Part shown: piece after piece, positions 24,641-33,704 of the stretch
Numbering within the stretch: the stretch's first letter is position 1
Layout of the letters: each line of letters starts with the position of its first letter
Assembly (NCBI GenBank): GCA_038117265.1
Contig: JAYOFO010000002.1
Coordinates: forward strand, 59,506 to 123,505
From: JAYPUG01 sp038117265
Lineage (GTDB): Bacteria > Pseudomonadota > Alphaproteobacteria > UBA6615
DNA: 64,000 bases
Reading direction: 5' to 3'
Made by a program: the position numbers and the translations under genes
The notes under the pieces: model-generated
What the model saw: only the letters and a program-made list of their open reading frames with translations
Databases searched by the model: none
Told to the model about the DNA's origin: nothing

Positions 24641-25387
24641 ATGTCGATTATCTCTACCGAAAGTCGACCGCGCTATCAGATCATTGCCGACGAACTCTTC
24701 GAGGGGATCACGGGCGGCCGTTTCCCAGTCGGCGGGATGCTGCCGACGGAAATGGAGCTCTGCGCGGTCTACGGCGTGAGCCGCTACACCGTGCGCGCGG
24801 CGCTGCGTCAGCTGCGCGAGCAGGGCCTTGTCGCCATGCGCCGGGGTTCGGGGACGCGGGTGATCTCGAGCGACCCCGCCGCGGCCTATGTGCAGTCGGT
24901 CAGCTCGCTTTCCGAGTTGCTCCAGTACCCCGACACGATCCTCGAGAAGGCGAAGGCGGGCAATGTCACCCTCGGGCAGAATCTGGCCGGCCAGCTGTCG
25001 CTTGCGCCCGGCTCGGAATGGTTCCACCTCGCCGGCCTGCGTCGTTCCACCGTCAGCGGCAAGCCGATCTGCTGGCAGGAGATCTATGTCCGACCCGAGT
25101 ACGAGGCGATGGCGCGCCAGATCCTCGTCGAACCGTCCGCGGTCCACAAGCTGATCGAACGCGAGCATGTCGGCATCATCGCGCGCGCCCAGCTCGAGAT
25201 GTTCGCCAGCCGGATCGACAAGGAACTCGCCCGGCGGCTCGAAGTCCGTCCCGAGACTGCGGCGATGACGATCGTTCGGCGCTACAAGACCGCCGACGAC
25301 CAGGTGTTCGAGACGACCGTCAGCGTCCACCCGGAAGACCGGTTCGTCTACTCGCTCGAGCTGAAGCGCGACTGGCACACCGAGTAG
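24641..25387 (+). CDS. GntR family transcriptional regulator (HutC/UTRA type)
   Basis: 248 residues from the ATG at 24641, preceded by ACGGAGG at good spacing. The winged helix is at residues 10-75 (PRYQIIADELFEGITGG, PTEMELCAVYGVSRYTVRAALRQL split here, MRRGSGTRV). The C-terminal UTRA ligand-binding domain occupies residues 90-245 (WFHLAGLRRS, ICWQEIYV, ARAQLEMFAS). UTRA proteins sense small metabolites and usually repress catabolic genes. It is convergent with the enolase-superfamily operon, which, with the enoyl-CoA hydratase operon, is a likely target. Confidence 0.92.
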   Translation: MSIISTESRPRYQIIADELFEGITGGRFPVGGMLPTEMELCAVYGVSRYTVRAALRQLREQGLVAMRRGSGTRVISSDPAAAYVQSVSSLSELLQYPDTILEKAKAGNVTLGQNLAGQLSLAPGSEWFHLAGLRRSTVSGKPICWQEIYVRPEYEAMARQILVEPSAVHKLIEREHVGIIARAQLEMFASRIDKELARRLEVRPETAAMTIVRRYKTADDQVFETTVSVHPEDRFVYSLELKRDWHTE

Positions 25388-25411
25388 GCGTGCCGCACCG
25401 CCGTCAAAGGG

Positions 25412-26506
25412 TCAGCGCACGTATTCGGCGAGTGCCGCTTCGTCCACCTCGACCCCGAGGCCCGCGCCCGCCGGCAGGTCCGCCATCCCGTCGACGACAT
25501 CGACGGGCACCTTCACCACGTCGCGGTCGAGATACTGGCAGGTCACGCTGACCCCCCACTCGATGGCCTTGGCGGCCGAGGCGATCTGCAGGACGGCCGC
25601 GCTCGACACGCTCGATTCCGCCACCTTGCCCGCCAGGTTTACGTGCATGCCAAGCTCGTCGAAGAGCCTGGTCGCCTCGTAGGCGCGCGTCACCCCGCCG
25701 AGCTTGATCATCTTCAGGCTGCCGCCCTGTGCGGCGCCCATCGCGTGGTGTTTGCGGATGTCGTCGAAGCTGTGCAGCCCCTCGTCGGCGCCGATCGCGC
25801 AGGCGGCCTCGGCCGCGATGCGGGCCATCGCCTCGACGTCGTGGCCCATGACCGGCTGCTCGAGGAAATCGAGCGCCTCGCCCGCCCCCTTCACATAGGT
25901 GATCGCCTCGGCCTCGCTCCAGCCCTGGTTGCAGTCGGCCGACAGTTGCACCCCGCCGTTGACCGCCTTGCGGATCGCGTTGGTGCGCTCGATGTCTTCC
26001 TCGACCGGCCGCCCCCCGACCTTGATCTTCATGTAGGCGACCCCGGCCCGGGCGCGCTCGGCCGCTTCGGACACGTCGGTGTCGATGTCGCCGGTCGCCA
26101 GCATATAGAGCACCGGGATCTGCTTGCGGTTCTCGCCACCGAGCAGCTCGGCGACCGACTTCTGCTGCGCCTTGCCGGCGAGGTCGTAGAGCGCCATTTC
26201 AAGCACGGTCTTGGCGCTGGCGTTGCCGTACATCCGCCAGTTCATCTCGGCCAGGTTCTCCTCGAACGCCGAGGGATCGCGGCCTTCCAGGAACGGCGCG
26301 AGATACTCGATCGCGGCCACCATGCTCTCGACCGTCTCGCCGGTCATGGACGGCGAGGACGACGCTTCGCCCCAGCCCACGAGGCCGTCATCGGTCTCGA
26401 TCTTCGCAAAGACGTTCTCGGACGTCGCGATCTCCATGCCCGACATCTTTATCGGGCGACGCAGCGGCAGGTAGGCCGCCTTCGGCTCGATCCTGGTGAT
26501 TTTCAT
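25412..26506 (-). CDS. Mandelate racemase/muconate lactonizing enzyme family protein
   Basis: 364 residues. The enolase-superfamily barrel is complete: K-x-K in AYMKIKVGGRP near residue 163, the metal ligands Asp in SADCNQGW near 192, Glu in LDFLEQPV near 216 and Asp/Glu in AIGADEGLHS near 242, and a Lys in SLKMIKLGG near 265. The two Lys groups make it suited to racemisation or syn-elimination as in muconate cycloisomerases or dipeptide epimerases. It forms an operon with the upstream 3-hydroxyacyl-CoA dehydrogenase gene (27-base gap). Confidence 0.92.
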   Translation of the reverse strand: MKITRIEPKAAYLPLRRPIKMSGMEIATSENVFAKIETDDGLVGWGEASSSPSMTGETVESMVAAIEYLAPFLEGRDPSAFEENLAEMNWRMYGNASAKTVLEMALYDLAGKAQQKSVAELLGGENRKQIPVLYMLATGDIDTDVSEAAERARAGVAYMKIKVGGRPVEEDIERTNAIRKAVNGGVQLSADCNQGWSEAEAITYVKGAGEALDFLEQPVMGHDVEAMARIAAEAACAIGADEGLHSFDDIRKHHAMGAAQGGSLKMIKLGGVTRAYEATRLFDELGMHVNLAGKVAESSVSSAAVLQIASAAKAIEWGVSVTCQYLDRDVVKVPVDVVDGMADLPAGAGLGVEVDEAALAEYVR

Positions 26507-26533
26507 TCCGTTTCTCCCGTTTCGCCCGGATGC

Positions 26534-27463
26534 CTATGGCCGGCCGCGCTTCAGTTCGCGCGTCTTCGGCTGTGTGCCCGGTGCGTAGTCCGAAACCTCT
26601 TCGTTGAGGAACTTCGTCAGCTTCCGCAATCGCTCCGAAGACTGCTTGCGAACCGCATCGACGTCGCAGCCGTCCCAGTCGTAAAACCCCTTGCCGGCCG
26701 ACAGGCCGACCTCGCCACGCGCCACCATATCCTGAATCAGGGGGTTGGGGGTATCCACCGGATGCAGTTCGGGCACGATCGAGCGCTGGGCCAGCGCATG
26801 GATCTCGAGGCCCGACGTGTCCTTCTGCTCGATCAGCCCGTTCAGGCACATGCGCGGCGCCAGCATCTTGCGCGCCGCCATGTCGATGTCGGCCGGCATC
26901 GCCACGCCCTCTTCCACCAAATAGTAGGCCTCGTGCAGGATGATGTGCTGCAGCCGGTTGATCAGGAAACCGACGATCGGCTTGTACAGCGTGACCACTT
27001 CCTTGCCGGTGCGCTGCACGGCGTCGGCAACCGCATCGACCACATCCTCGGGCGCGCCGGGCCCGGCCATGACCTCGGCAACCGCCGTCGTGTCGGCCGG
27101 CATGAAGTAGTGGATGCCCGTGAACAGCTGCGGCCGCTTCAGGGTGGCGGCGAGATCCTCCAGGGACATGCCCGAGGTGCCCGTTGCGATGATGACGTCG
27201 TCATCGGGATACGCCGCCTCGATCTCGGCGAACACTCTCTGCTTCACGCCGACATCCTCGGGCACGAACTCGATGACGAGATCGGGTGCTTCGTCGGGCA
27301 GATCGGCCGATGCGACGACCCCTGCGGGAAGATCGTCGAGTTCGGCGGCACGGCTGCTGCGCACCATCGTCTTGAAGCCGGCGTCGGCGAAGGTCCCGCT
27401 GACCCCCTTGCCCATGACGCCGTAACCGACGATCAGGACGGACTGGATCGGATTTCTGGCCAT
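26534..27463 (-). CDS. 3-hydroxyacyl-CoA dehydrogenase family protein
   Basis: 309 residues. N-terminal NAD motif VLIVGYGVMGKGVSGTFADAG near residue 9, acidic patch ADLVIEFVPED-like text (PDLVIEFVPEDVGVKQ) near 61, and the catalytic His in FTGIHYFMPADTTAVAEVM near 117. The usual signature HFFNP is here HYFMPA. The C-terminal helical domain carries NRLQHIILHEAYYLVEEGVA. It oxidises 3-hydroxyacyl-CoA or a related hydroxyacid. Normal length (about 300). Upstream of the enolase-type gene, probably co-regulated with the divergent enoyl-CoA hydratase operon through the shared gap 27464-27670. Confidence 0.9.
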   Translation of the reverse strand: MARNPIQSVLIVGYGVMGKGVSGTFADAGFKTMVRSSRAAELDDLPAGVVASADLPDEAPDLVIEFVPEDVGVKQRVFAEIEAAYPDDDVIIATGTSGMSLEDLAATLKRPQLFTGIHYFMPADTTAVAEVMAGPGAPEDVVDAVADAVQRTGKEVVTLYKPIVGFLINRLQHIILHEAYYLVEEGVAMPADIDMAARKMLAPRMCLNGLIEQKDTSGLEIHALAQRSIVPELHPVDTPNPLIQDMVARGEVGLSAGKGFYDWDGCDVDAVRKQSSERLRKLTKFLNEEVSDYAPGTQPKTRELKRGRP

Positions 27464-27670
27464 CGAAGTCCCCGCGTTAAGAACAATCCAACAAGCTTAG
27501 CGCACCGCACCGGCCGCGCGTAGCAGGCCGATTGTCGGCGGCCCGAAGTCTCTATATATGTCCGGACAACCAGAACAAAGGAGTTCCGCCGCGATCGGAC
27601 GTTGCACCGCGCGCACGAACGTCATAGGGAATCCGCAAATACGACAACAACCGTACAGGGGGAGTCATAA
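27464..27670. promoter_or_regulatory. Divergent control region with TGTCCGGACA palindrome
   Basis: A 207-base gap between two divergent catabolic operons. It holds an AT-rich TCTATATATG followed at 27559-27568 by the perfect palindrome TGTCCGGACA, and a strong ribosome site (GGGGGAG) before the enoyl-CoA hydratase. The palindrome matches part of the dyad upstream of the nearby GntR gene, so it is a reasonable candidate GntR operator. No -35/-10 pair was assigned. Confidence 0.45.
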
Positions 27671-28546
27671 ATGTCCCACATGCCCACTTCCGACGATTTC
27701 GAGGACATCCTCTTCGAGGTCAAGGATCATGTCGCCTGGATCACCATCAACCGCCCGGCGGCGCGCAATGCGTTCCGCGAACAGACGCTCGACGAGCTGA
27801 TCCACGCCTTCAAGTCGACCCGCAACGACGCCTCGATCGCCTGCGCGGTCGTCACCGGCGCCGGCGACCAGTCCTTCTCGGCCGGCGGCGACTTCGGCGC
27901 GATGATGAAGCTCAACTTCACCAACGCCTATCACTGGAACGACCGGATGCTCGGCACCGCGATGACCATCCGCGGCCTGCCGATCCCCGTGATCGCCATG
28001 GTCAATGGCTGGTGCATGGGCGGCGGCCACGAGCTGGCGCTGTGGTGCGACCTGGTGATCGCGTCGGACCGGGCGAACTTCGGGCAGTCGGGCGCCAAGG
28101 TCGCCGCGTGCCCGACGGTCGGTGCGACCCAGTACATCCCGCGCATCATCGGCGAGCGGCTGGCCCGCGAGATGATCTTCCTCGCGCGCACCTTCACCGC
28201 CCAGGAGGCGGTCGAGATCGGCCTGATCAACAAGGTCGTGCCGCATGACGATCTGCTGCAAGAGACGATCAAGTGGTGCGAGACGATCAAGGGCCACAGC
28301 GGCCAGACGATCCGCATGACCAAGAAGTCGCTCAACCACGAATCCGACCAGCTCTACGCCTCGTGGCAGCACGGCATGGAACTGCTGGCCCATGTCTGGG
28401 GCAGCGAGGAATCGCTCGAGGGCATGCAGGCCTTCCTCGACAAGCGCAAGCCCGACTTCATGAAGTTCCGCATGAAGAACAAGGAGATCGTCGACAAGTA
28501 TCTCGACGACCTGGCCAACGACCGCAACCAGCTCAAGAAGGGCTAA
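27671..28546 (+). CDS. Enoyl-CoA hydratase/isomerase family protein
   Basis: 291 residues. Crotonase motifs: oxyanion-hole residues in FSAGGDFGAMM near residue 77 and NGWCMGGGHELALWCDLV near 115, then FGQSGAKVAACPTVGATQYI and AREMIFLARTFTAQEAVEIGLINKV. The FGQSGAKVA text resembles 1,4-dihydroxy-2-naphthoyl-CoA synthase and ring-cleaving crotonases, so ring chemistry or a hydratase are both possible. The first gene of an operon with a CaiB CoA-transferase 7 bases later. Confidence 0.92.
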   Translation: MSHMPTSDDFEDILFEVKDHVAWITINRPAARNAFREQTLDELIHAFKSTRNDASIACAVVTGAGDQSFSAGGDFGAMMKLNFTNAYHWNDRMLGTAMTIRGLPIPVIAMVNGWCMGGGHELALWCDLVIASDRANFGQSGAKVAACPTVGATQYIPRIIGERLAREMIFLARTFTAQEAVEIGLINKVVPHDDLLQETIKWCETIKGHSGQTIRMTKKSLNHESDQLYASWQHGMELLAHVWGSEESLEGMQAFLDKRKPDFMKFRMKNKEIVDKYLDDLANDRNQLKKG

Positions 28547-28553
28547 CCAGACG

Positions 28554-29756
28554 ATGGCGGCCAGCGGCGAGGCCGGCGCGCTCGACGGCACCCGGGTCAT
28601 CGATCTGACCCGGGTGCTGGCGGGGCCCTTCTGCGCCATGCTTCTCGGCGACATGGGCGCCGATGTGATCAAGGTCGAGCAGCCCGGGCGTGGCGACGAC
28701 ACCCGCGCCTGGGGCCCGCCCTTCGTCGGCGAGGAGGCCGCCTACTTTCTGGGCATCAACCGCAACAAGCGCGGCATCACGCTCAACCTGAAGGAGCCGG
28801 CCGCCCGCGAGGTCCTCGCCGAGCTGCTGGCCGACGCCGACGTGGTGGTCGACAATTTCAAGCTCGGCACCATGGCCCGCTTCGGCTTCGACGACGCCTG
28901 GTACGAGGCGAACGCGCCGCAGATCGTGCGCGCCTCGATTCTCGGCTACGGCTCGACCGGCCCGCGCGCCGGCGCACCGGGCTACGACTTCCTGCTGCAG
29001 GCCGAGAGCGGCCTGATGAGCATCACCGGCGAGGCCAACGGCGACCCGATGAAGCTGGGCGTGGCCATCGTCGACATCGCCACGGGCATGTTCGCGCTGT
29101 CCTCGATCCTCGCCGCGCTGCAGGCTCGCCACCGCACCGGCAAGGGCCAGGCCATCGAGGTCTCGCTCTACGACACGGGCGTCACCCTGCTGGCCAACGT
29201 GGCCGCCAACTACCTGGCCTCGCGCGAACCGGCCGGCCGCTACGGCAACGGCCATCCCAACATCGTCCCCTACAACGCCTATCCCACTCGCGACGGCATG
29301 ATCGCGCTGTCGGTCGGCAACGACGGCCAGTTCCGGGTGTTCGCCGAGGCCGTGGGAAAGCCCGAATGGGCCGACGACGAACGCTTCGCACGCAACCGCG
29401 ACCGGGTCGAGAATCGCGGCGCGTGCGACGGCATGATCGCCGACCTGTTCCGCACCGACGACACGAATGCGTGGATCGAAAAGCTGCTCGCCGCCAATGT
29501 CTCGTGCGCGCCGATCAACACGGTCGAGCAGGCGCTGACCGCCGAGCAGACACTGGCGCGCGGGCTGGTCACGACAGCGCAGCACACCACCGAGGGCGAG
29601 ATTTCGGTGCCGGGTGTGCCGATGCGCTTCTCCGGCACGCCGGCGACCGTGCGCCGCGCACCGCCGGTGCTGGGCGAGCACACCGACGAGGTGCTGACGG
29701 CGCTCGGCAAGTCGGAAGACGAGATCGCCGCGCTGCGCGCGGCCGGCGCGATCTGA
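28554..29756 (+). CDS. CaiB/BaiF (class III) CoA-transferase
   Basis: 400 residues, the usual full length. Blocks: VIDLTRVLAGPFCAMLLGDMG, DVIKVEQPGRGDDTRAWGPP, the near-active-site region SILGYGSTGPRAGAPGYDF with the candidate catalytic Asp in YDFLLQAESGLM near residue 150, and EVSLYDTGVTLLANVAANYL. It would load CoA from a donor such as succinyl-CoA on an organic acid, feeding the enoyl-CoA hydratase encoded 7 bases upstream. A different subgroup from the CaiB at 2.2 kb. Confidence 0.93.
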   Translation: MAASGEAGALDGTRVIDLTRVLAGPFCAMLLGDMGADVIKVEQPGRGDDTRAWGPPFVGEEAAYFLGINRNKRGITLNLKEPAAREVLAELLADADVVVDNFKLGTMARFGFDDAWYEANAPQIVRASILGYGSTGPRAGAPGYDFLLQAESGLMSITGEANGDPMKLGVAIVDIATGMFALSSILAALQARHRTGKGQAIEVSLYDTGVTLLANVAANYLASREPAGRYGNGHPNIVPYNAYPTRDGMIALSVGNDGQFRVFAEAVGKPEWADDERFARNRDRVENRGACDGMIADLFRTDDTNAWIEKLLAANVSCAPINTVEQALTAEQTLARGLVTTAQHTTEGEISVPGVPMRFSGTPATVRRAPPVLGEHTDEVLTALGKSEDEIAALRAAGAI

Positions 29757-29871
29757 TCGCCCGATACGTGCCGCTTCGTCGCAACAGCCGTTCGCGGCCG
29801 ACGGATGAAGGCGCACCCCGCGTGTGACAGACTGCCGGTCGAACCGCGCACCGACCGGAGGCGACATCGCG

Positions 29872-30681
29872 ATGGCCAAGAGAATTGACGTCGGACACAT
29901 CACCCTGAACGTCGACGAGATGGGCGATGGCCCGCCCTTCATCTTCATCCCCGGCCTCGTCGGGGTGATGAACTCGTGGGACTACCAGCGCAAGATCTTC
30001 TCCGACCGCTATCGCTGCATCTCCTTCGACCATCGCGGCGCCGGCGACAGCGACCGGCCCGGGCCCGACGGCTACTCGACCGGGCACATCGCCGACGACG
30101 TCATCGCGCTGATGGACACGCTGGGAATCGAGAAGGCGCACGTGCTGGGCACATCCACGGGCGGCGCAATCCTCCAGAACCTGGCCATCGACCATCCCGA
30201 CCGGCTGCGCTGCTGCATCTTCTCCAATACCTGGACCAAGGCGGACGAATATATCCGCCGGGTCCAGACCGCGCGCCGGCAGATCGCACTGTCGGAGGTC
30301 AAGGAGGCCTACGTTCTGGTCAGCTCGCTGTTCACCAACAGCTGCATGCAGTTCCGCTACAACCTCGACAAGGTGATGGAACTGGAGAAGCGTTCGCTCG
30401 AGACCATCGCCGAACCCGACGTCCTCGCCGCGCGCATCGACATGACGCTGAACCATGACCGGCTCGACGAGATCACCATGATCAGGAACCCGTCACTGGT
30501 CATCGGCACCCGCGACGACGCGACCGTGCCGTTCTATTTCTCGGAAGACCTGCACGAGGCCATCGAAGGCTCGGAGCTGGTGATCGTCGAGGAAGGCGGC
30601 CACTACTCCTACCGCCGTCATCCGGAGGAGTGGGCCGGGATCGTCGGTCCCTTCCTCGCCAACTGGGAAGACCGGGTCTGA
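29872..30681 (+). CDS. Alpha/beta hydrolase
   Basis: 269 residues from the ATG at 29872 (GGAGGCGACATCGCG upstream). The nucleophile elbow is GTSTGG near residue 97 with Ser at its centre; FDHRGAGDSDRPGPDG holds the acidic-loop region, and the C-terminal VEEGGHYSYRRHPEEWAG gives the catalytic His. Similar to 3-oxoadipate enol-lactonase and ring-cleavage product hydrolases. It follows the CaiB gene by 115 bases and overlaps the start of a broken Gfo/Idh gene by one base. Confidence 0.9.
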   Translation: MAKRIDVGHITLNVDEMGDGPPFIFIPGLVGVMNSWDYQRKIFSDRYRCISFDHRGAGDSDRPGPDGYSTGHIADDVIALMDTLGIEKAHVLGTSTGGAILQNLAIDHPDRLRCCIFSNTWTKADEYIRRVQTARRQIALSEVKEAYVLVSSLFTNSCMQFRYNLDKVMELEKRSLETIAEPDVLAARIDMTLNHDRLDEITMIRNPSLVIGTRDDATVPFYFSEDLHEAIEGSELVIVEEGGHYSYRRHPEEWAGIVGPFLANWEDRV

Positions 30682-31346
30682 TGCGGGTCGGCATCGTCGG
30701 CATCGGCTGGTGGTCGGACGTGCTGGCCAAGGTCGTCGCGCGCACCGACAAGCTGGAACTGCGCGCCGGCTATTCCCGCTCGGCCGACAAGACCGCGCGC
30801 TTCGCCGTGGAATTCGGCTGCGAGGCCATGCCCTCCTATGAGGCGATGCTGGCGTGTGAAGACATCGATGCCGTCATCCTGACCACCCCGAACTCAGCAC
30901 ACCGGTCCGGAACCGAGGCCGCGGCCGCAGCCGGCAAACACGTCTTCGTCGAGAAGCCCATTTCCAACGCGATCGCCGACGGCAAGGCGATGATCGCGGC
31001 GTGCGATGCGGCGGGCGCGATCGGCTATGTCGGCTCCGACTACATCTCCCCGCGGCACTTTACCCTCGCGCTGCACGGCACGAAGGGGAACGCGTTCTTC
31101 GACCTCGACCGCGACGAAATCAGGGTCCAGCGAACCGGCTAGGCCGAGGCCACGCCGGTCGCGTTCTCGCCGGCCGATCACCTGCTGATCGAGCTGGAGG
31201 ACTTCGCCAATGCCGTCGCCGAGGGCCGCAAGCCCAAGATCGACGGCACCGACGCGCTGGTGCAGCTCGCCGTCGTGCTGGCGGCGGTCGAATCGTCGCG
31301 CACAGGCCGCACCGTGGACCTTTCGGAACTGCTCGGCGCGGGCTAG
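30681..31346 (+). pseudogene. Gfo/Idh/MocA oxidoreductase, internal deletion plus amber stop
   Basis: It starts as a normal family member (MRVGIVGIGWWSDVLAKV near 30681, then FVEKPISNAIADG), but after AACDAAGA the frame jumps straight to IGYVGSDYISPRHFT, text that belongs to the C-terminal domain. About a hundred residues of the middle are missing, in frame. An in-frame TAG at 31140-31142 (VQRTG then stop then AEATPVAFSPADHL) precedes a clean C-terminal tail ending at the TAG of 31346. Total 221 codons against about 330 usual. The stop lies in a CTAG shared with the convergent MFS gene. Most likely a decaying gene. Confidence 0.78.
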
Positions 31347-32506
31347 GACGGCACCACGATGCGCAACCGGATGACCAGCAGCGCCGAGAGGAGAAGCGCC
31401 GCAGCGGCCACGAGCGAAGGGACGAGGAAACTGTCGCCGATCCCGTAGGCGAGGCCGCCGAAGGTCGGGCCGACCATCTGCCCCAGCCCGAACGCGGCCG
31501 TCATGAAGGCCAGGTTGCGGCGTGGGTCGCCGCGCGTGATCCGGCGCGTCTCGGCGAAGCCGAGCGCCGTGAGGCCCATGAACGTCCCGCCCAGGAGTGC
31601 CGCCGAGAGGTTGACGGCGAGCGCGCTCTCGGGTGCCAGAACGGCGACGGCCACACCGACGCCTTCCACCACGCAGGCCAGCGCGAATGTCGGATTGTTG
31701 CCCAGGGCGCGCGCGACCCAGGTCCAGAACGCAATCGACGGCACCGCGGCAAGCCCGACCACCAGCCAGATGACGGCCTCGAGCTCGGCAATCGCCGGCG
31801 TCCCGCGCACCATGGTCGAGATGAAGGTCGCGGTGATGACGTAGCCGAACCCGAACAGACCATATGCGACGATGAGGGTCGGCAGGCCGGGTGTCAGTCC
31901 GCCGGCCACGCCGTCATCCGTCGCTTTTGCGATGGCTTCGCGCGGCACCAGAAGGAACACCAGCGCCAGCCCGGCGAGCGATGCCGCGCCCGCGACCTGC
32001 CATTGCTCGCGCCAGTCGAGGCCCGCTGCGGCGACCCCGGCAGTCAGCATGGCAGAGACGGCGATCCCCACCCCCACCCCGGCGAAGTGGATCGCCGACA
32101 ATCCGGAGCGTCCGAACGCGGCCAACCGGTCGAGCACGAGTGCGGAGGCAAACACCAGCACGAAGGAGCTGGCCACGCCGCCGGCGAACCGCAGCGCCAG
32201 ATAGGTCTCGAACGTCGCGGCATAGCCCATGAGGCCCGTGGTCGCGGCGCTGAGCGCAAGCGCGATCAGCAGCCAACGCCGCCGGCCGCCGCGCAACAGG
32301 CTGGACGACGCGGCCAGGGCACCGAGCAGGTAGCCGAGGAAGTTCGCCGATGCGATCAGCCCGCCCTCGGCCTTCGACAGGCCAATGGCGGCCTCCATGA
32401 ACGGCAGGATGGGGGTGTAGACGAACCGCCCGATGCCCATGCCCGCGGCCAGCGCGATCAGGCCGCCCATCGCCGCCACAAATGCCGGTCCGGAGGTGCG
32501 TGTCAT
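31343..32506 (-). CDS. MFS transporter, YbfB/YjiJ type
   Basis: 387 residues from the ATG at 32506. Twelve hydrophobic segments can be drawn. The first (GPAFVAAMGGLIALAAGMGIG, pieces) is followed by GRFVYTPILPFM, a signature of the YbfB/YjiJ branch (MFS_4), and by LSKAEGGLIASANFLGYLLGA. These inner-membrane proteins are mostly of unknown substrate. A longer reading to 32611 lacks a ribosome site. Convergent with the broken Gfo/Idh gene. Confidence 0.88.
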   Translation of the reverse strand: MTRTSGPAFVAAMGGLIALAAGMGIGRFVYTPILPFMEAAIGLSKAEGGLIASANFLGYLLGALAASSSLLRGGRRRWLLIALALSAATTGLMGYAATFETYLALRFAGGVASSFVLVFASALVLDRLAAFGRSGLSAIHFAGVGVGIAVSAMLTAGVAAAGLDWREQWQVAGAASLAGLALVFLLVPREAIAKATDDGVAGGLTPGLPTLIVAYGLFGFGYVITATFISTMVRGTPAIAELEAVIWLVVGLAAVPSIAFWTWVARALGNNPTFALACVVEGVGVAVAVLAPESALAVNLSAALLGGTFMGLTALGFAETRRITRGDPRRNLAFMTAAFGLGQMVGPTFGGLAYGIGDSFLVPSLVAAAALLLSALLVIRLRIVVPS

Positions 32507-32555
32507 GGTGCCGAGCGTATCACCGGCCGGCGTGCCGGGACACGGGACGAAGGTC

Positions 32556-33641
32556 TCAGGCGAGGCCGGCGATCTCGTGGGCCCGGACATTGTCGAGCCC
32601 CAACGCCTCACCTGCCTCGAGCAGCCACGTCCAGGTCAGCTCCGGCAGGAAGATGCCGTTCGCCAGCCGCTGCTTGCGCGCCGCGCGCTCGGGATCGCCG
32701 GGCACCAGCACCGGCTCGTCCGGGTTCGCCGCGCGCGAGCCGGTCACATAGTCCGACATCGCGTCGACCTCGGCCTTTATCCAGTCGGCATCGCCCAGTC
32801 GCCCGGGATCGATCACCACCACGGTCATGGTGTTGATGATCCCGTCGAGGCGCGCATTGCCCGGCTGCAGGGTGCCACCCCCCGAAAGCGCCCCCGACAT
32901 CAGCTCGGCCATCAGGCAGAGCGCGTAGCCCTTGTGCTCGGCGAAGGCGCGCAGCGCGCCCAGCGGAGGATTGAACATCACGTTGGGATCGCTCGACGGC
33001 TTGCCGTCGGAATCGATCAGCCAGGCATCGGGCACCGTCTTGCCGGCGTCGCGCGCCACGCGAATCTTGCCCATGGCGACCACGCTGGTGGCCATGTCGA
33101 GGATGATCGGCTTGGCCGGATCGCCGGTCGGCATCGCCATGGTCACCGGGTTGGTGCCGAAGCGCGCCTCCGCGCCGCGGAAGGGCGCGACCATCGCGGC
33201 ATGATCGGTGACGTTGGTGAAGTGGATCGAGACGAAGCCGGCATCGGCAATCATCTCGGCATAGGTGCCGACGCGCCCGATATGGTGGGAGTTCTTGAGC
33301 GTCGCCACGCACACGCCCATCTCGCGGGTGCGCGCGATCGCGGCCTCGGTGACCTCCTTCGCCGTGCGCTGGCCATAGCCCTTGTGGCCGTCGAACTGCA
33401 GGAACGGCCCGTCGTCGCGCACGCACGCGGCAGGCGTGTTGGGCACCAGCAATCCCTTTTGGAGGTTCTTCACATAGGTGTTGAAGATGCCGACACCGTG
33501 GCTGTCGTGGCCGGCCAGGTTCGCGCCGACCAGGTGCTCGGACACGATCCGGCATTCGGCATCCTCGCTGCCGCCGAGGCGGACCATCTCGTGTATCAGC
33601 GCCGTTAGCGCCTCGGCGCGAACCGTTACATCCCCCGACAC
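32556..33641 (-). CDS. Ldh family oxidoreductase (malate/L-lactate dehydrogenase, YiaK type)
   Basis: 361 residues. Signatures of the malate/sulfolactate/ureidoglycolate dehydrogenase family: ANLAGHDSHGVGIFNTYV near residue 40, LKNSHHIGRVGTYAEM near 115, FGTNPVTMAMPTGDPAKPIILDMATS near 160 (pieces) and GYALCLMAELMSGALSGG near 245. NAD(P)-dependent oxidation of 2-hydroxyacids. The ribosome site GAGGGG lies ahead of the ATG. It is followed downstream by the MFS gene on the same strand (49-base gap) and preceded by the SDR gene. Confidence 0.92.
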   Translation of the reverse strand: MSGDVTVRAEALTALIHEMVRLGGSEDAECRIVSEHLVGANLAGHDSHGVGIFNTYVKNLQKGLLVPNTPAACVRDDGPFLQFDGHKGYGQRTAKEVTEAAIARTREMGVCVATLKNSHHIGRVGTYAEMIADAGFVSIHFTNVTDHAAMVAPFRGAEARFGTNPVTMAMPTGDPAKPIILDMATSVVAMGKIRVARDAGKTVPDAWLIDSDGKPSSDPNVMFNPPLGALRAFAEHKGYALCLMAELMSGALSGGGTLQPGNARLDGIINTMTVVVIDPGRLGDADWIKAEVDAMSDYVTGSRAANPDEPVLVPGDPERAARKQRLANGIFLPELTWTWLLEAGEALGLDNVRAHEIAGLA

Positions 33642-33657
33642 GTGAACCCCTCCCCGA

Positions 33658-33671
33658 CGGAAATTTTCCGG
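33658..33671. promoter_or_regulatory. Short dyad CGGAAATTTTCCGG upstream of the Ldh gene
   Basis: An odd-length palindrome (CGGAAA, T, TTTCCG) in the gap between the SDR stop and the Ldh start, 17 bases before the Ldh ATG. Could be an operator; no family can be named. Confidence 0.25.
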
Positions 33672-33704
33672 AAGCTAGCCGATCGTTACCTGCCGGTCAT
33701 CCGG

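Noticed and set aside
25643..27523. A 626-codon plus-strand frame over the enolase-type and dehydrogenase genes
   Set aside because: Shadow of two well-supported minus-strand genes with catalytic motifs.
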